From assembly GCA_938017655.1 (NCBI GenBank), contig CALIJO010000026.1:1-5649 (forward strand): a stretch of 5,649 nucleotides of DNA, given 5' to 3'. Shown in pieces: positions 1-5,452 of this stretch; position 1 is the first letter of the stretch; the number at the start of each line of letters is the position of its first letter. The notes beneath the pieces are model-generated. The model worked only from the letters and a program-made list of their open reading frames with translations. It was not told where the DNA came from and made no database searches. The position numbers and the translations under genes were made by a program. This stretch comes from an uncultured Candidatus Saccharibacteria bacterium (lineage in GTDB: Bacteria; Patescibacteriota; Saccharimonadia; Saccharimonadales; Saccharimonadaceae).

Positions 1-7
1 AATACTG

Positions 8-15
8 CTCCTTTT
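8..15 (-). promoter_or_regulatory. Possible Shine-Dalgarno of a gene beginning left of the window
   Basis: On the minus strand this reads AAAAGGAG, a good match to the 16S anti-Shine-Dalgarno, with 7 nt left before the window edge. A minus-strand gene may therefore start at or just beyond position 1. The start codon itself is not visible, so this is inference; a purine-rich match by chance in AT-rich DNA is the alternative. Confidence 0.3.
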
Positions 16-21
16 ATTTCT

Positions 22-36
22 TATTGGAGTCCAATA
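22..36. repeat. Perfect 7-1-7 inverted repeat
   Basis: TATTGGA, one central G, then TCCAATA form a perfect 15-bp palindrome. It lies 6 bp from the possible Shine-Dalgarno at 8-15, so it could be an operator or a small 5'-leader structure of a gene beyond the left edge. The symmetry is directly visible; the role is unknown. No convincing -35/-10 pair was found next to it. Confidence 0.45.
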
Positions 37-74
37 TGTGTTTGAACTTATGCATGCTTATTTTGGCTTGGTGG

Positions 75-105
75 AAGAAAAAGCTCTGCTTATTTTAAGC
101 AGAGC
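75..105 (-). terminator. Rho-independent terminator after ftsX
   Basis: Positions 83-92 (GCTCTGCTTA) pair perfectly with 96-105 (TAAGCAGAGC) around a 3-nt loop. On the minus strand the stem is followed by TTTTTCTT (82 down to 75), the U-tract expected of an intrinsic terminator. It lies about 100 nt past the ftsX stop codon and probably ends the prfB-ftsE-ftsX transcripts. On the plus strand there is no U-tract, so it appears one-directional. Confidence 0.8.
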
Positions 106-202
106 GGAATAACGCGATTAGGTAATTTAAGCAGAACGGAATGGTGTGAGTAGGGGTAAGCGGAGCTGGATGGTGTGAGTAGGATTTTAAGCTTAACAGA
201 AT
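93..202. repeat. Four degenerate ~30-bp tandem repeats in the ftsX 3' region
   Basis: A 17-18 bp motif (plus strand, consensus TTTTAAGCAGAGCGGAAT) recurs at 93-110, 125-142, 155-171 and 185-202. The AAGC cores are 32, 29 and 31 bp apart. The second and third copies are each followed by the identical 14-mer ATGGTGTGAGTAGG (141-154 and 170-183); the first copy has a diverged version at 109-122. The right-most copy abuts the ftsX stop codon and the left-most supplies one arm of the terminator stem. There are no unique spacers of constant length, so this is not CRISPR. It looks like local tandem duplication that has decayed; function unknown. Confidence 0.7.
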
Positions 203-204
203 AC

Positions 205-1218
205 TTAGAGTCGCTTGAGATATTTGCGGACGGCAATGGAAGACGAGAGGAAGGCGATAAAAATACCAAGTAGGGTGAGGGCTAGACCAATTAGAAAGAT
301 GCTTGGTGAATTTACGAAACTAGAAACTAGGGTGACGTCAATGTCATAGCCACTGAGTTTTGGGGCGATGAGGTGAAAGAGGAAGAAACCGATAATGGTT
401 GATAAAATACCGGCAAAGAAGCCAGACATGATCGCCTCGATAAGAAATGGGCCACGTATGAAATGATTATCGGCGCCAACTAACTTTTCCATGTAGATTT
501 CTTCACTACGAGAGTAAATAGCCATGCGGATGGTGTTGAAAATGACCAGAACTGAGATAACTAGAAGAATGAGAGAAATAGCGAGACCACCAGTTTTAGC
601 AATGTTGGACCAAGAAGTGATGGTTTCGATGGCGGTGTCATTAGTGTCGTAGGTCGGTTCCTTTTTTGGATCGAGATTTTCGTGAACTTCCGAATCAGTA
701 TTAACGATTTCCTTAATAGTATTAAGTTTATTGGTGTCGTAGACTTTTATGCGAAGTGCGGAAGGCATAGAGGAAAGCATGAGTTCTTTCATGTCAGGAT
801 CATCGAGGGTAGAAAGGAGATTGTTCTCATTGTTTTTCTTAGTTTCCTCGACGAATTTATTGAATTCTTCCTCGGTGGTAGTATAGGAAATTTGACGAAT
901 ATTAGAGTCGGCGGAGAATTTTTTCTTGATTTTTTCAAGCGTAATAATTTCGGTATTAGGTTTAAAATAAATGGTAATATCGACTTTTTCGCGCATTTTA
1001 TCGGCGGTAGAAGATAGTACCAAGCTAGCAGTAGCGGTAGCAAAAAGCAGGGTTAAAGTGAGAGTCATCACGAAAGTTGAAGTGATAGAAAGCCAAATAT
1101 TACGACCATAGCCGATGATGCCGTATTTCATGATGCGTAAATTAGTGCGAAGGAGATGTCCGCGACTATTTTTCTGCATGGTTTTGAGTTTTCTTAAGGT
1201 TTCATTTTTTTGTTTCAT
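205..1218 (-). CDS. ftsX: Cell-division protein FtsX (ABC-transporter-like permease)
   Basis: Membrane half of the FtsEX complex, which uses ATP hydrolysis by FtsE to switch on peptidoglycan hydrolases outside the membrane during division. The 337 residues show the FtsX layout: a basic cytoplasmic N-terminus (1-41), a first membrane helix (about 42-70), a large hydrophilic extracytoplasmic domain (about 73-208), then three helices (about 209-230, 257-285 and 305-330) and a short basic tail. The cytoplasmic stretch SRSEEIYMEKLVGA with FIRGPFLIEA (about 236-262) is the conserved FtsX signature. The ATG is preceded by AAGGA at 5-nt spacing, supporting this start over the later Met14 and Met30. 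It lies 8 nt after ftsE, whose stop codon is part of this Shine-Dalgarno, so translation is probably coupled. The extracytoplasmic domain, the likely partner-binding part, is family-variable, and the hydrolase partner is not in the window. Confidence 0.95.
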   Translation of the reverse strand: MKQKNETLRKLKTMQKNSRGHLLRTNLRIMKYGIIGYGRNIWLSITSTFVMTLTLTLLFATATASLVLSSTADKMREKVDITIYFKPNTEIITLEKIKKKFSADSNIRQISYTTTEEEFNKFVEETKKNNENNLLSTLDDPDMKELMLSSMPSALRIKVYDTNKLNTIKEIVNTDSEVHENLDPKKEPTYDTNDTAIETITSWSNIAKTGGLAISLILLVISVLVIFNTIRMAIYSRSEEIYMEKLVGADNHFIRGPFLIEAIMSGFFAGILSTIIGFFLFHLIAPKLSGYDIDVTLVSSFVNSPSIFLIGLALTLLGIFIAFLSSSIAVRKYLKRL

Positions 1219-1223
1219 AGGCT

Positions 1224-1228
1224 TCCTT
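1224..1228 (-). promoter_or_regulatory. Shine-Dalgarno of ftsX overlapping the ftsE stop codon
   Basis: The minus strand reads TAAGGAAGCCT before the ftsX ATG. The TAA is the ftsE stop and AAGGA is the Shine-Dalgarno, 5 nt from the start codon. A ribosome terminating on ftsE would sit on the ftsX initiation site, an arrangement typical of translational coupling that would keep FtsE and FtsX in step. Confidence 0.75.
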
Positions 1229-2231
1229 ATTGAATTAAACGGTGATTGCGCGAGCGTTTGGTTTGGTTGGATTCAGGTGGTCTGGAGCTATTGATAGAAT
1301 TGGAATTTTCGTGAGGGACTCTAAGTTGTGAACGTTGACTATCGCGGTAAAGTTCGGTTTCGCGTCGAGGAGCGGTTTCGCGTCGAGATTCAGTCTCATG
1401 ACGGAATTCGGACTCGCGACGAGGTTCAGTTTCTCGACGAGGAGTGGTTTCGCGGCGAAGCTCAGCTTCGGCGGTTTTATAAAGATAAGAAGTTGGGCGC
1501 ATGTGGCCTGGTTGTGGTAAATCGGAAATACCGTCATTATCGGTATCAAGGCGATAAATACCGTGCTCTTTTTGGTCGGAAATAATCTTACCATCGCGCA
1601 TAGTGATGACGCGTTTTTTCAAGAGATTAACGATATTGGCGTCGTGGGTAGTCACTAATATAGTGGTGCCGTAATTGTTAATTTTTTGCAATAAATCAAT
1701 AATTTCCTTAGAGGTTAAAACATCGAGGTTGCCAGTAGGCTCATCGGCAATGAGAATTTTTGGTTGGCGAGCAACAGAGCGAGCAATAGAGACGCGTTGT
1801 CTTTCCCCACCGGAAAGGTCGGCTGGAAAACGATTAGCTTTATCGGAGAGGCCGACAAGATCAAGTACCTTTGGTACGGTATTTTCAATTTCATGATTTG
1901 ACATGCCGGCAATTTCAAGAGCGAAGGCGACGTTTTCAAAAACTGTACGCGATGGAAGTAGTTTGTAATCCTGGAAAACTACACCAATACGGCGACGATA
2001 ATCTGGAATATGGCGACGTTTTACGTAATCAAGATCGATGCCACCGATAATAATCTTTCCAGAATCTGGAGTAGCTTCCTTGGTAATCATCTTCAAGAGA
2101 GTAGACTTACCGGCACCGGATTTACCAACCAAAAAAACAAATTCATTAGCACTAATATGCAAGGAAATATCATCGAGAACAGCGCGGGTACCCTTACCGT
2201 AGCGCTTGGTGACATGATCGAACAATATCAT
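1227..2231 (-). CDS. ftsE: Cell-division ATP-binding protein FtsE with long C-terminal extension
   Basis: Cytoplasmic ATPase of the FtsEX complex. Residues 1 to about 220 form a complete ABC domain: Walker A GKSGAGKST (36-44), Q-loop Gln87, signature LSGGE (139-143), Walker B ILIADEP (159-165), D-loop GNLD (167-170) and switch His196. All catalytic residues are present, so it should be active. FtsE proteins are usually about 220-230 residues; this one has 334. The extra part holds DTDNDGISD (229-237), resembling a calcium-binding DxDxDGxxD loop, then six Arg-rich hexapeptide repeats (259-294) of RRETxP type and a polar Ser/Asn/Arg tail, all predicted disordered by composition. There is no good Shine-Dalgarno; a TGG-TAATAT box ends 6 nt before the ATG, suggesting a leaderless transcript. 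It lies 58 bp downstream of prfB and 8 nt before ftsX. The ABC domain is certain; the role of the extension is unknown. Confidence 0.95.
   Translation of the reverse strand: MILFDHVTKRYGKGTRAVLDDISLHISANEFVFLVGKSGAGKSTLLKMITKEATPDSGKIIIGGIDLDYVKRRHIPDYRRRIGVVFQDYKLLPSRTVFENVAFALEIAGMSNHEIENTVPKVLDLVGLSDKANRFPADLSGGERQRVSIARSVARQPKILIADEPTGNLDVLTSKEIIDLLQKINNYGTTILVTTHDANIVNLLKKRVITMRDGKIISDQKEHGIYRLDTDNDGISDLPQPGHMRPTSYLYKTAEAELRRETTPRRETEPRRESEFRHETESRRETAPRRETELYRDSQRSQLRVPHENSNSINSSRPPESNQTKRSRNHRLIQ
1350..1457 (-). repeat. 18-bp tandem repeats encoding RRETxP hexapeptides in FtsE
   Basis: Six consecutive 18-bp units encode FtsE residues 259-294: RRETTP, RRETEP, RRESEF, RHETES, RRETAP and RRETEL. 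A seventh, degenerate unit (YRDSQR, 295-300) follows. The units diverge at the DNA level but keep the Arg-Arg-Glu core and period. The plus strand of this region also has open frames, which are by-products of the repeat composition. Confidence 0.85.
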
Positions 2232-2237
2232 ACTCTT

Positions 2238-2246
2238 ATATTACCA
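2238..2246 (-). promoter_or_regulatory. Candidate extended -10 promoter of ftsE, leaderless start
   Basis: In the 58-bp gap between prfB and ftsE the minus strand reads TGG-TAATAT, an extended -10 form, and then 6 nt to the ATG. Transcription from it would start at or very near the A of the start codon. No -35 match is visible at 16-18 nt upstream. No hairpin separates prfB from ftsE, so read-through from prfB is also possible. Confidence 0.4.
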
Positions 2247-2289
2247 TAAACGGGAAGAATTAAAAAATGAAAAGGCGGAGAGAGGGCGT

Positions 2290-3378
2290 TTAGTTGTTAC
2301 TGCCGACTAGGGACTCGAGATAGGCGTCGATAAAATTGTCAATTTTGCCGTCAAGTACGGAATCTACATCAGTTTCTTCGTATTTAGTGCGGGTATCTTT
2401 GACGAGTTTATAGGGCTGCATGACGTAGTTGCGAATTTGTTGACCCCAACTGGCGGATTCACCGGCACGTAATTGATTAATAGATTCGGCTTGCTGGTCT
2501 TGCTGCATTTTGAGTAGTTTACCGCGAAGAATTTCCATGGCTTTTTCGCGGTTTTGGAGTTGGGAACGCTCGTTTTGAATAGCGACCACGGTATTGGTTG
2601 GCAAGTGAGTGATGCGAATAGCGGAATTGGTGGTGTTTACAGATTGTCCACCATGACCACCGGCGTGATAAGTATCAATACGGAGATCTTTTTCATCAAT
2701 TTTTAGATCATCTTCACTGTCGAGAATTGGTAGAACTTCGACCAGTGAAAAAGAGGTTTGGCGAAGATTATCGGCGTTGAAAGGAGAAAGACGCACTAGA
2801 CGATGCACGCCATGTTCGGATTTGAGATGGCCGTACATTTCGGGGCCATAAACTTCGTAAACTGCGGTCTTGATACCGGCTTCTTCTCCGGTACTACGTT
2901 CGATCAACTCGATCTCGTAACCATGTTTTTCGAAAAACCTTAGATACATGCGCTCCAAAATTCCTGCCCAGTCCATAGCCTCAGTGCCACCGGCGCCAGC
3001 GGTAATGCGAATAATGGCGTCCTTCTGATCGAGTGGGTCGGTGAAGCGGAGAGATTTTTTGAGTTCAGCGTAAGTTTCCTCGTGAGCGGTAAGTTGAGCC
3101 TCGATTTCCTCAGCGAGATCTTCGGCGGAAAGTTCGATTAACTCGTGTAGGTCATTCACTTGAGACTTGAGAATTTGCCAAGTGCTGAGCTCGCTTTCGA
3201 GTTTTTTGAGTTCAGTATTGACGGATTTGGCACGAGCAAGATCGTTCCAGAGTTCAGGCTTGGCGGATTCTTCTTGAAGATGGGCGAGTCTAGCAAATTT
3301 TTCATCAAGATTTAGCTTAGCCCAGGTGTCATCAATCCCCTCTTGCAAGAGAGTGAGGCGTTTTTCGAGGTTATTCAT
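2290..3378 (-). CDS. prfB: Peptide chain release factor 2 (RF2), in-frame gene without programmed frameshift
   Basis: Recognises UAA and UGA stop codons in the ribosomal A site and triggers peptidyl-tRNA hydrolysis. The 362-residue protein has the RF2 layout: helical N-terminal domain (1 to about 110), the stop-codon-reading tripeptide SPF (198-200) that distinguishes RF2 from RF1, and the catalytic GGQ (243-245) in the context GHGGQSVNTTNSAIR. The open frame extends 25 codons further upstream to 3453, but that stretch is a hydrophobic non-homologous leader covering the tRNA promoter and the start of the tRNA gene, so I start at MNNLEKRL. A TATAAT box ends 6 nt before this ATG, also suggesting a leaderless mRNA. 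Most bacterial prfB genes carry a CTT TGA frameshift site near codon 25; here residues 24-25 are CTT GAT in a continuous frame, so autoregulation by frameshifting is absent. RF2 implies that UGA is a stop codon in this organism. Confidence 0.95.
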   Translation of the reverse strand: MNNLEKRLTLLQEGIDDTWAKLNLDEKFARLAHLQEESAKPELWNDLARAKSVNTELKKLESELSTWQILKSQVNDLHELIELSAEDLAEEIEAQLTAHEETYAELKKSLRFTDPLDQKDAIIRITAGAGGTEAMDWAGILERMYLRFFEKHGYEIELIERSTGEEAGIKTAVYEVYGPEMYGHLKSEHGVHRLVRLSPFNADNLRQTSFSLVEVLPILDSEDDLKIDEKDLRIDTYHAGGHGGQSVNTTNSAIRITHLPTNTVVAIQNERSQLQNREKAMEILRGKLLKMQQDQQAESINQLRAGESASWGQQIRNYVMQPYKLVKDTRTKYEETDVDSVLDGKIDNFIDAYLESLVGSNN

Positions 3379-3384
3379 ATAGAT

Positions 3385-3390
3385 ATTATA
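3385..3390 (-). promoter_or_regulatory. -10 box of prfB, probable leaderless start
   Basis: A perfect TATAAT on the minus strand is followed by 6 nt and then the prfB ATG, placing the expected transcription start on the start codon. No Shine-Dalgarno fits between. The -35 region is weak: TTGTCA is present, but only 10 nt from the -10, too close to function in the usual way. The -10 assignment is good; the leaderless conclusion is inference. Confidence 0.55.
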
Positions 3391-3399
3391 ACTGATAAA

Positions 3400-3429
3400 G
3401 TGACAAGAGATGAGGAAATGTGGTATAAT
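3400..3429 (+). promoter_or_regulatory. Promoter of tRNA-Gln(CTG)
   Basis: GTGACA (3400-3405, five of six matches to TTGACA), an 18-bp spacer and a perfect TATAAT (3424-3429) preceded by TGG (extended -10) form a strong sigma-70-type promoter. The expected transcription start is near 3436, only a few nt before the tRNA 5' end. It is divergent from the prfB promoter, with the two -10 boxes 33 bp apart. Confidence 0.8.
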
Positions 3430-3439
3430 GAAAAGACAT

Positions 3440-3514
3440 TGGAGATTCGCCAAGTGGTAAGGCAGTGGGTTCTGGTCCCACCATTCGGGGGTTCGAATCC
3501 CTCATCTCCAGCCA
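3440..3514 (+). tRNA. tRNA-Gln (anticodon CTG)
   Basis: A complete 75-nt tRNA with encoded CCA (3512-3514). The acceptor stem TGGAGAT (3440-3446) pairs with ATCTCCA (3504-3510), including the U1-A72 pair characteristic of glutamine tRNAs. The anticodon stem GTGGG/CCCAC (3465-3469, 3477-3481) encloses loop TTCTGGT with anticodon CTG at 3472-3474. The T-arm has the TTCGAAT loop. The discriminator base is G. It reads CAG codons. It has its own strong promoter just upstream and a terminator just downstream, so it is a single-gene transcription unit. Confidence 0.97.
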
Positions 3515-3537
3515 AGTTGAATATAAGTCATGTTTTT

Positions 3538-3598
3538 GCCCCAATTTCTCCTGTAAATGACGGTTAAGTCCCTTGCAGAGAATTGGGGCTATTTTTTT
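3538..3598 (+). terminator. Rho-independent terminator of tRNA-Gln(CTG)
   Basis: GCCCCAATTTCTC (3538-3550) pairs with GAGAATTGGGGC (3578-3589) with one bulged T, followed by TATTTTTTT (3590-3598). The stem can continue: TGTAA (3552-3556) with TTGCA (3573-3577), and GAC (3559-3561) with GTC (3568-3570), giving a hairpin of about 20 pairs. On the minus strand the hairpin is followed by A-rich sequence, so it should not act as a standard terminator for the gene to the right. Confidence 0.85.
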
Positions 3599-3628
3599 GA
3601 CGATTTCCCCAAAAATTTTACAAGTTAA

Positions 3629-5377
3629 TTAGGCAATTAAGCCATTTTTGTTAAGTAAGGTCATGAACTCGTCGATAATCTTGTTATTGCGTTCAAGAAT
3701 TTCTTTTTCTCCGAATTCCTTATATTTACCACTAATGTTTTTAAGTTCGAGGTTGATTGTCCCGTCTTTGCGTTGACCCTTATCGTTAGTAAAGCCATTA
3801 TAATATTTAATTTTATCCTCAAACCTGTAATCGGAAGCACGAATGTTGATTCGCTTCTCTAGGAGTGCTTTATTGCCAAGCGATTCAATCTGCTTGTTAT
3901 CGGATAGCCCTCTCTCGTTTTCTTGGCGCTTCTTAGGGTAGATATGTTCAATATCGAACTGTTGAGAAAGTTTAGGAAGAGCTTGCTCGTTGTCCAACAT
4001 CATACGGAGAGCGAGCATAGATTTAGTAATTGGTCTGCCATTCTTAAAGTCGTAGATGACGATTGCGCTTCGTGTTTGTTCTTTATCAAATTTGAATTCC
4101 GAGAATGTAACCTCGTTTAGATTGACGATGTTCAACATCTCGGCAAAGAGCGGGGTTCTTAATGCGTTTACGCCTGGATGAACGACTGCATAGCCCCAAA
4201 CAAATGCGATGGTACGATCTAGAAATATTTCAAATTTTTTAGTATCTAGACTGCCATTTTCGTCACGATTTGCCATATAGTAAACGGATACAAAATAGCT
4301 CCACATACTATTTGGTGCGTAGTTCAGCGTAAAGAGTTTTCTTAATGTATTTTCACTAAAGCGTTCAGAATTTTGGTCGGCAATATCTTCCCAGAATTGA
4401 GCGAGGTCTTTAAGGCTATCAAAAGTACCGTCTTGCTTTAAAATTGAATACTTATCACGCTCGTAGAACTTCCTAAGAGACTCGGTTGTCGTGGATTTGT
4501 TATTGTCGCGTTTAGCACGAATAAAGTACATGTACCTAGTAAATAGGTCGTCCATAGGTGTACCTGTGCTTGGATGGAAGATTTTGTCGCAGGTTTCTTC
4601 GAGCTTTTTCCAATCCTTAATAAACTCGTTTCTGGCGTCTTCGCTTTGTTGTTTGTAATACTGATAGAATTGAGCTTTGAAGATATCGGAATCGGAGAGA
4701 GGAAGGCCTCTATCATTTAGAGTCGAGAAGATACGAAGGGCGGTATCCTGCGATTCGGCTTCAATTGGCATAAGAATGCAGTTGTTCAAGATACGTGCTG
4801 GGAGTTTTTCTGCAAATGTTGGGAAGTGGTTAATAAAATCATCTACTTTTTCAAGGAAGAATCTAAAGTTATTCGCATAACGGCTTGTCTGCTCGTTGGT
4901 AACTATACCGGTTTTTAGGATTGATAGGAACTCATCTTTATCTTTATCTGTTGCGACTACGGAATCTATTTTAAGATGTTCTTTATCTGGCTTACCCATT
5001 TCGTTAGTCTTCCAGATGCAGCTAGCAATGCGTTCAGAGAAGTCTTTAGAATCTTGGTTTTGCATTTGCGTAAAACGATCGTAGAAGGCTCGGAGAAGAA
5101 GCATAAAAGTAGTTAGACGCTGCTGACCATCAATGACTTCCTGTTGTTTCTTATCGTTTTCAAAAGTTACGATAGAGCCGAGGAAGTATTCATCGTTGGT
5201 GTCGAATTTCGTAGCGTCGTTATCGGGAATTGCAAAAGAGAATATATCATCCCAAAGGGTCTGACAGTTATCTTCGTCCCATGCGTATGGACGCTGGTAA
5301 TCAGGGATTATGTAATCCGCCTTTCTATCAGATAAAAGTTCATAGATACTTTTTTGGTCAACATTCAGTTTAGACAT
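3629..5377 (-). CDS. DUF262-DUF1524 (GmrSD-like) protein, probable type IV restriction / anti-phage nuclease
   Basis: The 582 residues combine an N-terminal DUF262 domain and a C-terminal DUF1524 domain, the pairing found in GmrSD-type modification-dependent restriction enzymes and in relatives such as SspE and BrxU. DUF262 marks: YQRPYAW (27-33), YFLGSIV (64-70), DGQQRLTT (83-90, linked to nucleotide binding and hydrolysis in the family) and FSTLNDRGLPLS (217-228). The HNH-type nuclease end shows DIEHIYPKK (475-483, His478), LGNKALLEK (500-508, Asn502), Asn511 and SDYRFEDKIKYY (515-526). All key motifs are present, so it appears intact. The start is supported by AAGGA 6 nt before the ATG. 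It stands alone: no methyltransferase, phosphorothioation or BREX genes are in the window, so its target (modified phage DNA in characterised relatives) cannot be deduced. It lies between two tRNA-Gln genes. Domain assignment is secure; the defence role is inferred from the family. Confidence 0.9.
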   Translation of the reverse strand: MSKLNVDQKSIYELLSDRKADYIIPDYQRPYAWDEDNCQTLWDDIFSFAIPDNDATKFDTNDEYFLGSIVTFENDKKQQEVIDGQQRLTTFMLLLRAFYDRFTQMQNQDSKDFSERIASCIWKTNEMGKPDKEHLKIDSVVATDKDKDEFLSILKTGIVTNEQTSRYANNFRFFLEKVDDFINHFPTFAEKLPARILNNCILMPIEAESQDTALRIFSTLNDRGLPLSDSDIFKAQFYQYYKQQSEDARNEFIKDWKKLEETCDKIFHPSTGTPMDDLFTRYMYFIRAKRDNNKSTTTESLRKFYERDKYSILKQDGTFDSLKDLAQFWEDIADQNSERFSENTLRKLFTLNYAPNSMWSYFVSVYYMANRDENGSLDTKKFEIFLDRTIAFVWGYAVVHPGVNALRTPLFAEMLNIVNLNEVTFSEFKFDKEQTRSAIVIYDFKNGRPITKSMLALRMMLDNEQALPKLSQQFDIEHIYPKKRQENERGLSDNKQIESLGNKALLEKRINIRASDYRFEDKIKYYNGFTNDKGQRKDGTINLELKNISGKYKEFGEKEILERNNKIIDEFMTLLNKNGLIA

Positions 5378-5383
5378 ATTATT

Positions 5384-5388
5384 TCCTT
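5384..5388 (-). promoter_or_regulatory. Shine-Dalgarno of the DUF262-DUF1524 gene
   Basis: AAGGA on the minus strand lies 6 nt before the ATG at 5377 and decides the start. Unlike prfB and ftsE, this gene therefore has a conventional ribosome-binding site. Confidence 0.75.
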
Positions 5389-5427
5389 GATTATCTCTGA
5401 GTTAAGTTTATAAATACTCTTAATATA

Positions 5428-5433
5428 ATTATA
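5428..5433 (-). promoter_or_regulatory. Candidate -10 box of the DUF262-DUF1524 gene
   Basis: A perfect TATAAT on the minus strand would give a transcript with a leader of roughly 45 nt that includes the Shine-Dalgarno at 5384-5388. No recognisable -35 lies 16-18 nt upstream; the expected place overlaps the left arm of the inverted repeat at 5453-5517. The region is very AT-rich, so a chance match is possible. Confidence 0.4.
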
Positions 5434-5452
5434 CTATCAACAAACCAAAAAT

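Noticed and set aside
33..38. Minus-strand CATATT as a -10 box for a gene at the left edge
   Set aside because: It matches only four of six positions, has no -35 partner and overlaps the palindrome.
93..202. CRISPR-like array
   Set aside because: The repeats are degenerate, the intervening sequence is itself repeated rather than unique, and no cas gene is present.
682..1017. 111-codon plus-strand frame opposite ftsX
   Set aside because: It lies entirely within the well-supported ftsX gene and its composition looks like a reverse-strand shadow.
1328..1585. Plus-strand reading frames opposite the FtsE extension
   Set aside because: They are explained by the Arg/Glu-rich repeat on the other strand, have no ribosome-binding site that I can see and resemble no known protein.
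3379..3453. 25-codon N-terminal extension of prfB to an upstream ATG
   Set aside because: It would overlap the start of tRNA-Gln(CTG) and its promoter, shows no RF2 similarity, and the ATG at 3378 fits both the homology and the -10 spacing.
3343..3567. Plus-strand frame across the tRNA-Gln(CTG) gene
   Set aside because: It translates through the tRNA and its promoter; no ribosome-binding site or homology supports it.
3583..3612. Minus-strand TTGGGG/CCCCAA hairpin as terminator of the DUF262-DUF1524 gene
   Set aside because: The stem is only 6 bp, the loop is long and no U-tract follows on the minus strand.
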